The notes under the pieces are model-generated. The model worked only from the letters and a program-made list of their open reading frames with translations, was not told the DNA's origin and searched no databases. From positions 556,732-620,731 of the forward strand of contig NZ_JACBYW010000002.1 in NCBI RefSeq assembly GCF_013408175.1: 64,000 bases of DNA, given 5' to 3'. Of the stretch, positions 26,438 through 38,436 are shown in pieces; positions within the stretch are counted from its first letter, which is position 1; each line of letters begins with the position of its first letter. This stretch comes from Actinopolyspora biskrensis. Its GTDB lineage: Bacteria; Actinomycetota; Actinomycetes; Mycobacteriales; Pseudonocardiaceae. The position numbers and the translations under genes were made by a program.

Positions 26438-28153
26438 TCACGTTTCCACGGAGTGCGCGGAGGCGTTCTGCTCCGAACGACTCCGCGCCGCACGCCTCAG
26501 CGCCACGACCGCTTCGACGATCAGCCACACGGCAAGCAGGAAAATGATCAGGTCCAGCGGAGCGAGCACCCACTGGCCCTGCTGGAGGAATTCCAGCAGG
26601 TTCAGCACCAGGGCCCAGGTCGTCATCACCAGCAGAAGCACCAGCGGCAACACCACTACCAGGGGATTTCGGTTGTTCTTGGTCACCCAGACGGCCACCA
26701 CGGCCAGGGCCAGTCCGGCCGTGAGCTGATTCGTGGTGCCGAAGAGTTGCCAGAGCACACCGAAGGTGTAGCCCTTCTCCCCGCCGCCGGGAAGCAGTGC
26801 CATGGCCATCGGAACGACCACGGCCGCGGTCGTGGCCACCGTCATGTTCCTGGACAACGCGGAGACACGGGTGATCTCTCCGATCTCCTGCACGACGTAG
26901 CGCTGCAACCGCACACCGGTGTCCATCGTGGTAGCGGCGAAGCTGATCACCACTATGGTGGCGAAGACGACGCCGATGCTCACGGGAAGGCCGAGGTTGT
27001 TCGCGAATCCGGCCACTCCCTCCACGAAGTTCTGCGTGGCTCCGTCGGAGGCGAGCGCGAAGCTCGAGTAGAGGTCGTTCCACTCCGCGCGGGAACCGAC
27101 CGCTCCGGCCGTCACGGCCAGCACGGCCGCGAGCGCCAGAGCCCCTTCGCTGACGGCTCCCATGTACCCGACGTAGCGGGCGTCGGTCTCCCGGTGCAAC
27201 TGCTTCGACGAGGTGCCGGAACAGACCAGGCTGTGGAAACCGGACACCGCGCCGCAGGCGATGGTCACGAACAGGAAGGGGAACCAGCTCGGCGCGTCAG
27301 CGGGAACGTCGTTGACCACCGGAGCGGCTATCCGGTCGAAACCGACGATGAGGCCGAGCAGGATGACGCCCAGGCCGACGAACAGCTGGTGGGAGTTGAT
27401 GTAGTCCCTCGGTTGCAGCAGTACCCAGACGGGGAGTCGGGAGGCCACGAACGTGTAGGCGAACAGTATGACGACCCAGAGCGTTCGTTGCTCGACTCCC
27501 AGAGCTCCGGCGAGCGGTTCGACGGAAACGGGGAACTGGGTTCCGAGCAGGATGGTCAGGTACAGGACTACCACGCCGACGACGGAGGGCACGAAGGCCG
27601 AGGAGCGAGTGCGGTAGACGTACTGCCCGATTCCGATGGCCAGCGGTATCTGCAGTACCACCGGAAGAACAGCGGCCGGATTCGCCACGAACAGGTTGGC
27701 TATCACCACGGCGAACACGGCGTTGACCAGCGTGAGCAGGAAAAAGATGATCAGCAGGAAGAGGGTTCGCGCTCTTTTGCTGATCACTTCCCTGGCCACG
27801 GCCCCGATGCTCTGTGCCCTGTGACGTACCGAGATCACGAGTGAGCCGAAGTCGTGCACCCCGGCGGCGAACACCGTGCCCACGGTGATCCACAGCAGCG
27901 CCGGTCCCCAGCCCCAGAAGACCGCGATCGCCGGACCGACGATCGGAGCAGCCCCCGCGACCGAGGTGAAGTGATGTCCGAACAGTACGTGTTTGTTGGT
28001 CGGTACGAAGTCGACGCCGTCGTTCCGCTGGTGGGCGGGGGTGAGGAACTCGGGGTCCAGGGCATACACGCGGCGTGCCAGATAGGCCGAGTAGTAGCGG
28101 TACCCCAGGGCAAAGATCCCCAGGACCACCAGAGCTGGGACGATCGCGGGCAT
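26438..28153 (-). CDS. cstA: Carbon starvation protein CstA, peptide/pyruvate-type transporter
   Basis: A 571-residue polytopic membrane protein with some 15-18 hydrophobic segments and the CstA signatures RRVYALDPEFLTPAH, NKHVLFGHHFTSVAGAAPIVGP and FHSLVCSGTSSKQL. CstA proteins transport peptides or pyruvate on nutrient limitation. GGAGGAG lies just before the ATG. Divergent to a hypothetical gene; TATAAG/CTTATA in the short shared region can serve as a -10 box on either strand. Confidence 0.92.
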   Translation of the reverse strand: MPAIVPALVVLGIFALGYRYYSAYLARRVYALDPEFLTPAHQRNDGVDFVPTNKHVLFGHHFTSVAGAAPIVGPAIAVFWGWGPALLWITVGTVFAAGVHDFGSLVISVRHRAQSIGAVAREVISKRARTLFLLIIFFLLTLVNAVFAVVIANLFVANPAAVLPVVLQIPLAIGIGQYVYRTRSSAFVPSVVGVVVLYLTILLGTQFPVSVEPLAGALGVEQRTLWVVILFAYTFVASRLPVWVLLQPRDYINSHQLFVGLGVILLGLIVGFDRIAAPVVNDVPADAPSWFPFLFVTIACGAVSGFHSLVCSGTSSKQLHRETDARYVGYMGAVSEGALALAAVLAVTAGAVGSRAEWNDLYSSFALASDGATQNFVEGVAGFANNLGLPVSIGVVFATIVVISFAATTMDTGVRLQRYVVQEIGEITRVSALSRNMTVATTAAVVVPMAMALLPGGGEKGYTFGVLWQLFGTTNQLTAGLALAVVAVWVTKNNRNPLVVVLPLVLLLVMTTWALVLNLLEFLQQGQWVLAPLDLIIFLLAVWLIVEAVVALRRAARSRSEQNASAHSVET

Positions 28154-28258
28154 GTCTCACTCCTCCGGCATGGCCGTGATGTCTGACAACGTGGTATAAG
28201 CCACCGGCGGAGAGTATCTCCCATTCGGGGGACACACCAGAGTGGAAGGAAGTGACGG

Positions 28259-29059
28259 GTGCGGTGTTTTCGGTCCACGTGGCGGGAGGCGCTGACCGCC
28301 GAACTGTGCTGGGTGGACGGAGAGGGACGTCCCGGGGCGATCGCCGCCACTCCGCTGTCGGACGGGGACACCCCTTGCGTGGCGTTGCCGTACTCCTGGC
28401 TGCCCCTGGTCCGTGAGCTCTCCCGCGCGGAGGAGGCCGGGTTCTCCGTGACGGACGGACGTTCCCTCGGGGCGGGGGACGACGGCCTCGTGGCTTACGG
28501 TCCGGTACGGGTGCGGGAGGACCTCACCGGGGAGGGCTTCCTCCACGGGCTGCTCGAGCAGGAGCTGTTCAAGTACCCTCCTTCGCGGTTGCTGGCGGAC
28601 AGCGTGCTCTCACGGCGGGAGAACTGGTGGTGGACGCCGCGGTTGATCGTGGAGATGCCTTCCCCCGATCGTGTGGTTGAGCTCGCCGCGCGCGTCGATC
28701 CGGGGAGACACGCCCTGGCGGTCGGTGACGTCTCCGCCCGGCCGGAGGTGAGCACCGTCTCGCTCGACGGATTTACCACTGGTCGGGTGAAGTGCTCGGG
28801 GCTGGCCGGAAACGAACCGCTCCGCGCCGCTTCGGGAGTGTTGTTCGGACACGACTACACGGCCTCCGATTTCGAACGGTGGGAGAGTTGGCGGATGTTC
28901 GGGCGGTTCTCCGCGGACGAACTGCTGATCGAGCACCGTGAAGGGGACGGGCCGGGACGGCGTCTCGCGCCCTTGGGGCTGCTGGAACGGGTCCGACGCA
29001 GGCATCGGTTGGCCAAGGAGTGCCGCCGGGCGATCGTGGCTGCCGAACGGGGCGGTTGA
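28259..29059 (+). CDS. Hypothetical protein, possible flavin-binding split barrel
   Basis: I do not recognise this 266-residue protein with confidence. The GTG start has GGAAGGA 8 bases upstream. It is soluble, tryptophan-rich around residues 120-126 (RRENWWWTPRL), with a C-terminal basic helix. The order ALPYSW ... VREDLTGEGF ... LIVEM is reminiscent of pyridoxamine-phosphate-oxidase-like flavin proteins, but no diagnostic motif is certain. It is divergent to cstA and not in an operon. Confidence 0.6.
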   Translation: MRCFRSTWREALTAELCWVDGEGRPGAIAATPLSDGDTPCVALPYSWLPLVRELSRAEEAGFSVTDGRSLGAGDDGLVAYGPVRVREDLTGEGFLHGLLEQELFKYPPSRLLADSVLSRRENWWWTPRLIVEMPSPDRVVELAARVDPGRHALAVGDVSARPEVSTVSLDGFTTGRVKCSGLAGNEPLRAASGVLFGHDYTASDFERWESWRMFGRFSADELLIEHREGDGPGRRLAPLGLLERVRRRHRLAKECRRAIVAAERGG

Positions 29060-29547
29060 GCGGTCCCCGAACGTCCTCGGCGGGGGTGTTCCTGTCCGGT
29101 GGACGGACGTCCTCCGGGGCGGAAGCCGCGTTGTCGTGAGCAGCGATCCGAGCAGGACGGGGACCACCGGAACCACCGGCCCATTCTGGCATCCCGGCCG
29201 GTGGCGTCGCTTCTTTTCGGCGGCGTGCCGTGGTGTCCACCGGTTCCGGCGGGGATGACGGGTCCGCGTTTTTCTTGAAAAACTTTTGGAAAAATCGCGA
29301 TCGATTGTTTCCCGTCGATGCGCGGTTCCGCTCCACCTCCCGCGAAAAGGATCGCGGGGGAGTTCGTGTTCTCCGGGCACCGACGAGCCCGTGAACGAGG
29401 CCCGGACGACGCGGCGACGAGCTCGTCGGCGGGAGAACCCGGTTGTTCACCGACTCGTTGCCGGAAACACCCGGCGAACCGGGAGGCGAACGATCGGAGG
29501 GGTGCGTTCGCGGCGTTCCGCGGTGCGATCGAGCCGTGAGGAGGGGA
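29060..29547. other. Intergenic region between convergent genes with an AT-rich inverted-repeat island
   Basis: No gene is supported. TTTTTC-TT-GAAAAA (29268-29281) is followed by TTTT-GG-AAAA (29284-29293): two adjacent AT-rich hairpins in otherwise GC-rich DNA. Confidence 0.45.
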
Positions 29548-30225
29548 TCACCAGCCCCGCTCACGCCACTCGGGCAGCTTGGGCCGTTCGGCCCCCAGCG
29601 TCGAGTCGTCGCCGTGACCGGGATAGAACCACGTCTCGTCGGGCAGCACCGCGAACACGCGGTTCTCGACGTCGTCGAGCAGCGCCCGGAAGTCCTCCGG
29701 TGAGTTGGTCTTGCCCACTCCGCCGGGGAACAGTGAATCCCCGGTGAACAGGTGGGGACGACCGGTCGGGTCCCGGTAGAGCAGGGCGATGGAACCGGGC
29801 GTGTGTCCGCGCAGGTGGATGACCTCCAGTGCCGAGTCGCCCACCTGGATGGTTTCCCCGTGCTCGACCTCCCGGTCCGGGGGCACCGGCAGGGGGTGGG
29901 CATCATCGGGGTGGGCCACGGTGTAGGAGCCCGTTTGCCCCGCGACGGATCCGAGGGCCTGCCAGTGGTCCGGGTGCTGGTGCGTGGTCACGATGGTGCG
30001 CAGCCGTGGTCTGTCCTCGTCGTGGCCGAGCAGGTCCGCCAGCCGTTCGGGATCGTTGGCCGCGTCGATCAGCAGCGCGTCCCCCGTGCTGCTGCACGTG
30101 AGCAGGTACGCGTTGTTGTCCATCGGACCGACGGAAATCTTGGTCACGGTCAGCGCGTCGAGCCTGCGCCTGGCGGCGGCCCCGCCCGGTTGTACGTGTC
30201 CGGTGTACTGTTCCTGGATCTCCAC
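29548..30225 (-). CDS. MBL-fold metallohydrolase, glyoxalase II-like
   Basis: A 225-residue metallo-beta-lactamase-fold enzyme with the metal motif H82-x-H84-x-D86-H87 (THQHPDHW), then GHTPGS and GDSLF with the metal-bridging aspartate, and a final PGHGD histidine. This set is typical of hydroxyacylglutathione hydrolase-like thioesterases. In mycothiol-using bacteria the substrate would be a mycothiol thioester. GTG start; a TAGGCT box 7 bases upstream suggests a leaderless transcript. A mycothiol-dependent isomerase-type gene lies 34 bases upstream on the same strand. Confidence 0.82.
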   Translation of the reverse strand: MEIQEQYTGHVQPGGAAARRRLDALTVTKISVGPMDNNAYLLTCSSTGDALLIDAANDPERLADLLGHDEDRPRLRTIVTTHQHPDHWQALGSVAGQTGSYTVAHPDDAHPLPVPPDREVEHGETIQVGDSALEVIHLRGHTPGSIALLYRDPTGRPHLFTGDSLFPGGVGKTNSPEDFRALLDDVENRVFAVLPDETWFYPGHGDDSTLGAERPKLPEWRERGW

Positions 30226-30259
30226 GTGGTCGAGCCTAACCGGAGTGGTTCCCGGACGC

Positions 30260-31030
30260 TCACAGCCACGGTGGGAGTTCCGGGGTGGACTCGCCGAGGG
30301 CTTCGGGGGCGGTTCGTCCCAGCAGCCACCCCAGTACCGTTCCGGCTCTGCCCCGCACCCGGTGGCGGGGGGAGTGCGGCGCTCCGATCTCCCACTCGGT
30401 GCTGTTGCCGTCGTCGAAGTCGATGGTCACCGACAGTGGTGGAACGTCCGGACGGCCACCGAACTGGCGGACCGCGTCGTTGAGCAGCCTCTCGAGATCG
30501 TCCCGCGGTATGTCCTCGAAACCGAATCCGCAATCGAGGTCGACCAGGTGGACCCTGACCTCGAGCAGCCGGGCACGCAGCACCTCGTGGGCCGGGACGG
30601 GTTTCCCGGGGGCGCCGATGACCAGGGAGTTCCAGGCCTCCTGCGGCAGGGTGCGGGCGGCTTCGAAGAAACGCCCGGACGAGGCGGCCAGGTCCTCGAA
30701 CAGCAGCCGGTGATTGCGGTGGCTGCCCTCCGCGATGTCCGCGTCCCTGTCCGCCCGGCTCGGGTACATGGGGTGCTCCACGCCGGTTCGCGCCCAGGTG
30801 AGCAGGTTCACGCACCCGTCCGCGTTGCGCGCCAGGTGTGAGATCACGTGCGCCCGGCTCCAGCCGGGCAGCGAACTGGGAGCGTGCACCGAGACCTCGT
30901 CCATCGTCTCGACGGTCTCGAGCAGCGTGTTCGTGGCGCTTTGCACGGCGGCGATGAGACTGTGGGTTCTCGGCTGTTCCGTCGTGGTGTGTTCGCGTGG
31001 ATAACCCGTGCGAGACTCGAGTTCGGCCAT
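30260..31030 (-). CDS. Maleylpyruvate isomerase-family mycothiol-dependent enzyme
   Basis: A 256-residue DinB-fold protein of the mycothiol-dependent maleylpyruvate isomerase family. The conserved LPGWSRAHVISHLARNAD segment at about residues 53-72 carries the metal histidine, and HEVLRARLLEVRVHLVDLD carries the others. It has a perfect AAGGAGG site 5 bases before the ATG. The following gene is a glyoxalase II-like hydrolase, so a thiol-detoxification pair is likely. Ring cleavage genes are not nearby, so true maleylpyruvate isomerisation is doubtful. Confidence 0.85.
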   Translation of the reverse strand: MAELESRTGYPREHTTTEQPRTHSLIAAVQSATNTLLETVETMDEVSVHAPSSLPGWSRAHVISHLARNADGCVNLLTWARTGVEHPMYPSRADRDADIAEGSHRNHRLLFEDLAASSGRFFEAARTLPQEAWNSLVIGAPGKPVPAHEVLRARLLEVRVHLVDLDCGFGFEDIPRDDLERLLNDAVRQFGGRPDVPPLSVTIDFDDGNSTEWEIGAPHSPRHRVRGRAGTVLGWLLGRTAPEALGESTPELPPWL

Positions 31031-31457
31031 GCGCCTCCTTCCGGGAGTGCCTCGTTCCCCTCGGGCCCGTGGGGACGGCCGACGAAAGGATGTTCACCCG
31101 GTGTGTTCGAGGGTAAGCGTGTTTTCGGCTCCGCGGTAGTGCTCCCGGTCACCGCTGGTCGAGCTCTTCCGGGCGGTGAGGTGCGGGCAGGGGGCTCCGC
31201 GCCGTCCGGTGGAATTTCGGTGCGGCGAAAAACGTTCCCCCGCGGGGCCCGGGCCGGTTTCCGCGGCTGAGCAGCCGCGCCGAACAGCTCCGTCGGGCCT
31301 CTGCCATAGCATGGGAGCACCACACCCCGTGCCCGCGGATCGACGGTCGATCGGGCAGCGGAAGCGCGCGGGCGGGTAGTGGTGTGCGGTGGCGTACGGC
31401 GGACCGACGCCACCCGTGCATCCGCATTGACCACGCACTTTGCGAAGGGATCACCGA
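31031..31457. other. Divergent intergenic region
   Basis: This region lies upstream of uvrA. I looked for a LexA box (CGAAC-N4-GTTCG type) and found none that is convincing. No gene is seen. Confidence 0.45.
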
Positions 31458-34322
<2,865 letters not shown>

Positions 34323-34413
34323 GTGCCCGCGTGGTTCGGTCGGGTACTCGCCCGGCAGGGGCGGTCGTCGTGCGAGCGGCGCAGCCGCCCGTAACCGCCT
34401 GACCCGCCGAGCA

Positions 34414-34442
34414 AACCGGCCCGCGAACCCTCCGGGCCGGTT
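34414..34442 (+). terminator. First hairpin downstream of uvrA
   Basis: AACCGGCCCG pairs perfectly with CGGGCCGGTT (10 bp, 9-base loop). No T-run follows. Confidence 0.5.
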
Positions 34443-34458
34443 CCCGGTCCGTCCTGCC

Positions 34459-34509
34459 GGTGCTCTCCGTGCGCGCTTCCCGAACGGGAACTCGCCCACG
34501 GAGAGCACC
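34459..34509 (+). terminator. Second, nested hairpin downstream of uvrA
   Basis: A 13-bp perfect stem (GGTGCTCTCCGTG with CACGGAGAGCACC) encloses an inner TTCCC-N4-GGGAA hairpin and is followed by GTTTCC. It is a stable barrier to read-through into the next gene. Confidence 0.55.
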
Positions 34510-34738
34510 GTTTCCGGTGCGGCGGCACGATATCCGGGGCGGGGCCACGTTCGTGTCCCATGTGGATGATCATTCCGGAGTTTCGCGATATTCTCCGGGA
34601 CACTATGTACTGCGGCCACACCCGACAGATCGCGCCTTCCGGACGATCGATACTCGTTCTCCGTCCGGAAGCCCTCTGGGCGTCGAGTCCCACGCTTCCG
34701 TATCGTCACAGTGTCGGAACGGAAGGTGGTCGCACAGC

Positions 34739-35857
34739 GTGAACGGGGTCGATTACTACGAGCTGCTCGGGGTGGGCCGAGACGCGTCGTCCGCGGAGAT
34801 CAAGTCCGCCTACCGCTCCCTGGCGCGCGTGATGCATCCCGACGCCGGAGGAACGGCCGGCACCTTCCGGAACCTGCAGGAGGCCTACGAGACCCTCAGT
34901 GATCCGGCTCGCCGAGCCGCTTACGACCGCGGCGACCTCGGCAGCGGAACGGACGGGCGCGCCTCCGGAGGCCCCACGGTCGCACGGCGCCGGAGACGTC
35001 CCCACACGCGAAGAACGAGAAGGGACTTCGGCGCCGATCCGAACTTCGTGCCACCGAAGCCGGAACCCGATGTGGATCAGCTGCCGTGGTGGCACGCCGT
35101 GAACCCGAAGCAGCCGGTCCGCTACATCCCGCGAGCTCAGCACCGTGGCGGTGCCATGGCGGCAGCCGTCGGGGGATGGGCGCTGTTGTTGCCGGTGGTC
35201 CTCGTCAGCGAGGTGTGGCCGCTGCTGCTGGTGCTGTGGTTGATGCCCGCCATAGCCGTGGCCGGGGCCTACCGCTACGCACCGGAGTACTTGCCCGCGG
35301 CCTCCGAGGACCGGGCGTTCATCACCGAGTTCGGCCGCTGCACCGTCTTCGGGGAACCGGCCGGGGTCAGAGGCGAACACGGCGAACGACTGACCGCGGA
35401 ACTGCTGTCCACCTATCTGACCCGTCTTCCCGGGGTCCGGATATTTCACGGCCTCTCCTGGCCCGACTCGGTGTTCGCCGACATCGACCACGCGGTGCTC
35501 TGCGGCAGGAGACTGGTGCTCGTCGAGTCGAAAATGTGGCTTCCGGGGCATTACACCGCCGACGCGGACGGCACGTTGCGGCGCAACGGGAGCGTTTTCC
35601 GGGGCGGGAGCACCGACCTGGCCGAGAGCATCGCCACCTACCGGGAACTGCTGCGGGACATCGAGGTGGTGGGAGCGCTGGTGCTGTACCCGAGCCGCGC
35701 CGGCGAGATCACCGCGAGCGAGTCCCCGGGCACCGTTTACGCGCCCCCGATGACTCCGGCGGGGTTCGTGGACGAGATCGGACACTACCTGGCCGCGGAC
35801 CCGGCCAGGGTGCATCGGGACGCTTTCCGGCAAGTGCTGGCCCGGGTGGTCCCCTGA
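34739..35857 (+). CDS. DnaJ-domain / transmembrane / NERD-nuclease-like fusion protein
   Basis: A 372-residue fusion. Residues 3-65 form a J-domain with the HPD motif at 33-35, so it can stimulate Hsp70 (DnaK). After a basic linker (80-100) one or two membrane helices span about 142-180. Residues 210-350 match the NERD (nuclease-related) fold: GERLTAELL, then ADIDHAVL and LVESKMW, which provide the D-x-n-E-x-K triad (D250, E263, K265) of restriction-like nucleases. The GTG start has GGAAGGTGG about 10 bases upstream. Role unknown; a chaperone-recruiting, membrane-anchored nuclease is the structural reading. Confidence 0.75.
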   Translation: MNGVDYYELLGVGRDASSAEIKSAYRSLARVMHPDAGGTAGTFRNLQEAYETLSDPARRAAYDRGDLGSGTDGRASGGPTVARRRRRPHTRRTRRDFGADPNFVPPKPEPDVDQLPWWHAVNPKQPVRYIPRAQHRGGAMAAAVGGWALLLPVVLVSEVWPLLLVLWLMPAIAVAGAYRYAPEYLPAASEDRAFITEFGRCTVFGEPAGVRGEHGERLTAELLSTYLTRLPGVRIFHGLSWPDSVFADIDHAVLCGRRLVLVESKMWLPGHYTADADGTLRRNGSVFRGGSTDLAESIATYRELLRDIEVVGALVLYPSRAGEITASESPGTVYAPPMTPAGFVDEIGHYLAADPARVHRDAFRQVLARVVP

Positions 35858-35887
35858 ACGGGGGCCCGGGCGGCCGTCGGTGCTCGC

Positions 35888-35935
35888 CTGGCGGGAGCCT
35901 CCCCGCGAGCTTCGTGAGCGGGTGCCCGGGGTCGG
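35888..35935 (-). repeat. Dispersed intergenic repeat, degenerate copy C
   Basis: In the opposite orientation to copies A and B, this short segment keeps the core TTCGTGAGCGGGTG and flanking GGGA-CCTC / GCG blocks over about 48 bases. It sits between the convergent DnaJ-NERD and hexosaminidase genes. Confidence 0.45.
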
Positions 35936-35947
35936 GCAGCGGTTCGC

Positions 35948-37543
35948 TCAGCGCGGTTTTCCGGGGACACCGGGACGGGTTTGCCAGGGACGCGGGCCGT
36001 CCAGCGGACGGAACTCCACGCCGAGGGCTTCCAGCCTCGGCAGGTGGTACGTCGCGAGCCTTCGGTGGAACTCCGTGAAGTTCCGTGCGCGGGCGGAGAG
36101 CCAGGCGACCTCGGCGAGCGCGCACAGTCTCGGGAAGGCCGCGTAATCCACTCTGGAGGGGCTGTCCAGGTGTTCCGTCCACACCTGTGCCTGAGTGCCC
36201 AGCACGCGGTGTGCGCTCCCGTCCGGCATGTCCGAGGGGACGGGGTCGTAGTCGTGGACGTCCTCGAGGGTGCGGAGGTATCCGACGGGGACCGGCTCCT
36301 CGGGGTGATCCGCCTGCCTGTGGTCCAGGTAGACCTCCTGCTCGGGACACATGATCGTGTCGTGCCCGGCCGCGACCGCCCGCTTGCCGCCTTCCTCCCC
36401 GCGCCACGAGGCGACGATGCTGCCGGAGGGCAACGCGCCCCCCGCGTCGAGGACCTCGTCCCAGCCGAGTGCCCTCCTGCCGCGATCCCTCAGGTGTTCG
36501 GCCATCCTGCGCAGGAACCAACCGTGCAGGGCAGCCGGCTCGGGCAGGCCCAGCTCGCGACTGCGCTCCCGGCAGCGCCGGTCGTTCTCCCACTCGGTAG
36601 CGGGAACCTCGTCGCCCCCGACGCAGACGACGGGGGAGGGGAAGACGGAAACAACGTGGTCGAACACCCGGCGGAAGAAGTCCACGGTGCTTTCCTCCGC
36701 GTTGAGCACGTGCTCGCTGACCCCCCAACCCGTCCAGACGTCGAGTCGGCGGTGCGGATCGGTGCCCAGCCGGGGATAGGACGCGATGGCCGCCTGGCAG
36801 TGTCCCGGCACGTCCACCTCGGGGACCACGGTGATGTGGTGTTCGGCGGCGTAGGAGACGATCTCGAGCAGGTCCTCGCTCGTGTAGTAACCACCGTGCG
36901 GACGGGCCAGGTGCTCGGCTGTCGGTCCGGCCCCGAGCTGTGAACCGGACCGCCAGGCTCCGACCTCGGTCAGTCGGGGCAGCCCGGGGACCTCGATGCG
37001 CCATCCCTGGTCGTCGGTGAGGTGCAGATGCAGCACGTTGAGCTTGTGCGCGGCCAACAGCTCGACGAAGCGGAGTACCTCGCGCTTGGGCAGGAAGTGT
37101 CGTGCGAGGTCGAGGTGGCACCCGCGCCACGAGAAGCGCGGGTGGTCTTCGAGCTCTCCGCACGGAAGGGTCCACGGTCCGGTACGAACGACCGATTCGC
37201 GCCACGCGCCCGCCCCGAGAAGCTGTCTGAGCGTTTGCGCCGCGTAGTGCGCTCCGGCGGGATCGTGCGCTCGTACCGAAACTCCTTCGGGGGTGATGCT
37301 CATCCGATAGCTCTCGGGACCGTGGAGCTCCCCGGGGGTGACGCGGAAGGTGATGTGCCCGTTCCGAGCCTCCCGCAGCGGGAGGCCGGTCGCCCCGCCC
37401 ACCGTCTCCCTGAACCAGCGGACGGCGTCCGCCTCACCCGCGATCGTGGTGTCGGCGTCCAGGACGAGCGTTTCGGGCCGGGGGTGCACGGTTGCCGGAC
37501 GGGGGACGACCGCGTTCAGCGGGCAGGGGGTTTCGTGGTTCAA
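35948..37543 (-). CDS. GH20 beta-N-acetylhexosaminidase, intracellular (DasD-like)
   Basis: A 531-residue glycoside hydrolase family 20 enzyme removing terminal N-acetylhexosamine from chitobiose or muropeptide-type sugars. A non-catalytic N-terminal domain (about 1-130) precedes the barrel. The catalytic D311-E312 pair is in VCVGGDEVPATEWEND, with HLHLTDDQGWRIE and the PEVDVPGH segment also conserved. No signal peptide is present, so it acts on imported sugar. The start is a TTG overlapping the permease stop (TTGA), implying translational coupling to the importer. Short GTG alternatives lie slightly downstream. Confidence 0.88.
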   Translation of the reverse strand: MNHETPCPLNAVVPRPATVHPRPETLVLDADTTIAGEADAVRWFRETVGGATGLPLREARNGHITFRVTPGELHGPESYRMSITPEGVSVRAHDPAGAHYAAQTLRQLLGAGAWRESVVRTGPWTLPCGELEDHPRFSWRGCHLDLARHFLPKREVLRFVELLAAHKLNVLHLHLTDDQGWRIEVPGLPRLTEVGAWRSGSQLGAGPTAEHLARPHGGYYTSEDLLEIVSYAAEHHITVVPEVDVPGHCQAAIASYPRLGTDPHRRLDVWTGWGVSEHVLNAEESTVDFFRRVFDHVVSVFPSPVVCVGGDEVPATEWENDRRCRERSRELGLPEPAALHGWFLRRMAEHLRDRGRRALGWDEVLDAGGALPSGSIVASWRGEEGGKRAVAAGHDTIMCPEQEVYLDHRQADHPEEPVPVGYLRTLEDVHDYDPVPSDMPDGSAHRVLGTQAQVWTEHLDSPSRVDYAAFPRLCALAEVAWLSARARNFTEFHRRLATYHLPRLEALGVEFRPLDGPRPWQTRPGVPGKPR

Positions 37544-38436
37544 GCCTTCACCGCTCCCGCTATTCCGGACACCAGGTGGCGCTGTACCAGCACGAAGAAG
37601 ACCAGCACCGGGATCGTCATGAGCGTGGAACCGGCCATGATCGCTCCCCAGTCGTTGCCCGTCGGTTTGAAGAAGACGAGGATCGCCAGCGGGAGCGTCT
37701 GGTTCTCCGTAGCCGAGATTATGAACGTCTTGGCGAACAGGAAGTCGTTCCACGCGTGGATGAACGAGAGCACGCTCATGGCGACCAGACCGGGTGCTAC
37801 CAGCGGGAAGAGCACCTGCCAGGTGAATCGGAACCTGCCCGCCCCGTCCAGGGTGGCCGCTTCCTCGAGCTCGTCGGGCACGGCGGCGACGAAACCGCGC
37901 AGCATCCAGATCGCGAAGGGCAGGCTGAAAGCCAGGTGCACCAGGACCAGCGAGCCCAGGTGGTTGAGTCCGAACCACGGTGCTACCGAGCCGACCGAAC
38001 GCATCAGGAAGAAAAGCGGTATCGTCAGTGCCTCGACGGGGACCATCTGGGCGACGAGGATCATCACCAGCAGTACCGTTCTCCCGCGGAACCGGAACTT
38101 GGTGAGGGCGACCGCGGCCAGAAACGAGATCAGCAGCGACACCAGGACCACGATTCCGGCCACGACGACACTGTTGAGGAAGTACCGCCCGAAATTGTCC
38201 ACTGTGAACACGCGGCGGAAGTTTTCCAGCGTGGGCGACAGGGTCCACGGACGCGGATCGGTGGACTGGATCTGTCCGGTCGGTTTGAACGCCGTGAGCA
38301 GCATCCAGTACAGCGGGAAGGCGACCACGGCGGCGACGAGGACCGCCACGATCTCCGCCAGGGTCCTGGCCGGACGCTTGACCAGCCCTCTTCGTCCCGT
38401 CCCGTGTCGTGTGGAAGTGCGAACCGCGGTCGTCAT
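37540..38436 (-). CDS. Sugar ABC transporter permease, MalG/DasC-like
   Basis: A 298-residue inner-membrane subunit of a carbohydrate (CUT1) importer with about six helices and the EAA loop DELEEAATLDGAGRFRFTWQVLFPL that contacts the ATPase. The start overlaps the upstream permease by four bases (ATGA). Its own stop overlaps the hexosaminidase start. No ATP-binding subunit is encoded in the cluster, so a shared multi-sugar ATPase (MsiK type) is expected. Confidence 0.9.
   Translation of the reverse strand: MTTAVRTSTRHGTGRRGLVKRPARTLAEIVAVLVAAVVAFPLYWMLLTAFKPTGQIQSTDPRPWTLSPTLENFRRVFTVDNFGRYFLNSVVVAGIVVLVSLLISFLAAVALTKFRFRGRTVLLVMILVAQMVPVEALTIPLFFLMRSVGSVAPWFGLNHLGSLVLVHLAFSLPFAIWMLRGFVAAVPDELEEAATLDGAGRFRFTWQVLFPLVAPGLVAMSVLSFIHAWNDFLFAKTFIISATENQTLPLAILVFFKPTGNDWGAIMAGSTLMTIPVLVFFVLVQRHLVSGIAGAVKA

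Larger units (their letters stand above)
34323..34738. other. Intergenic region with tandem hairpins
   Basis: It contains two hairpins downstream of uvrA (34414-34442 and 34459-34509) and then a comparatively AT-rich stretch (34560-34720) that probably holds the promoter of the DnaJ-NERD gene. Confidence 0.5.

Noticed and set aside
31080..31457. LexA/SOS box upstream of uvrA
   Set aside because: Candidates such as CGAAAAACGTTC lack the CGAAC left arm with correct spacing.
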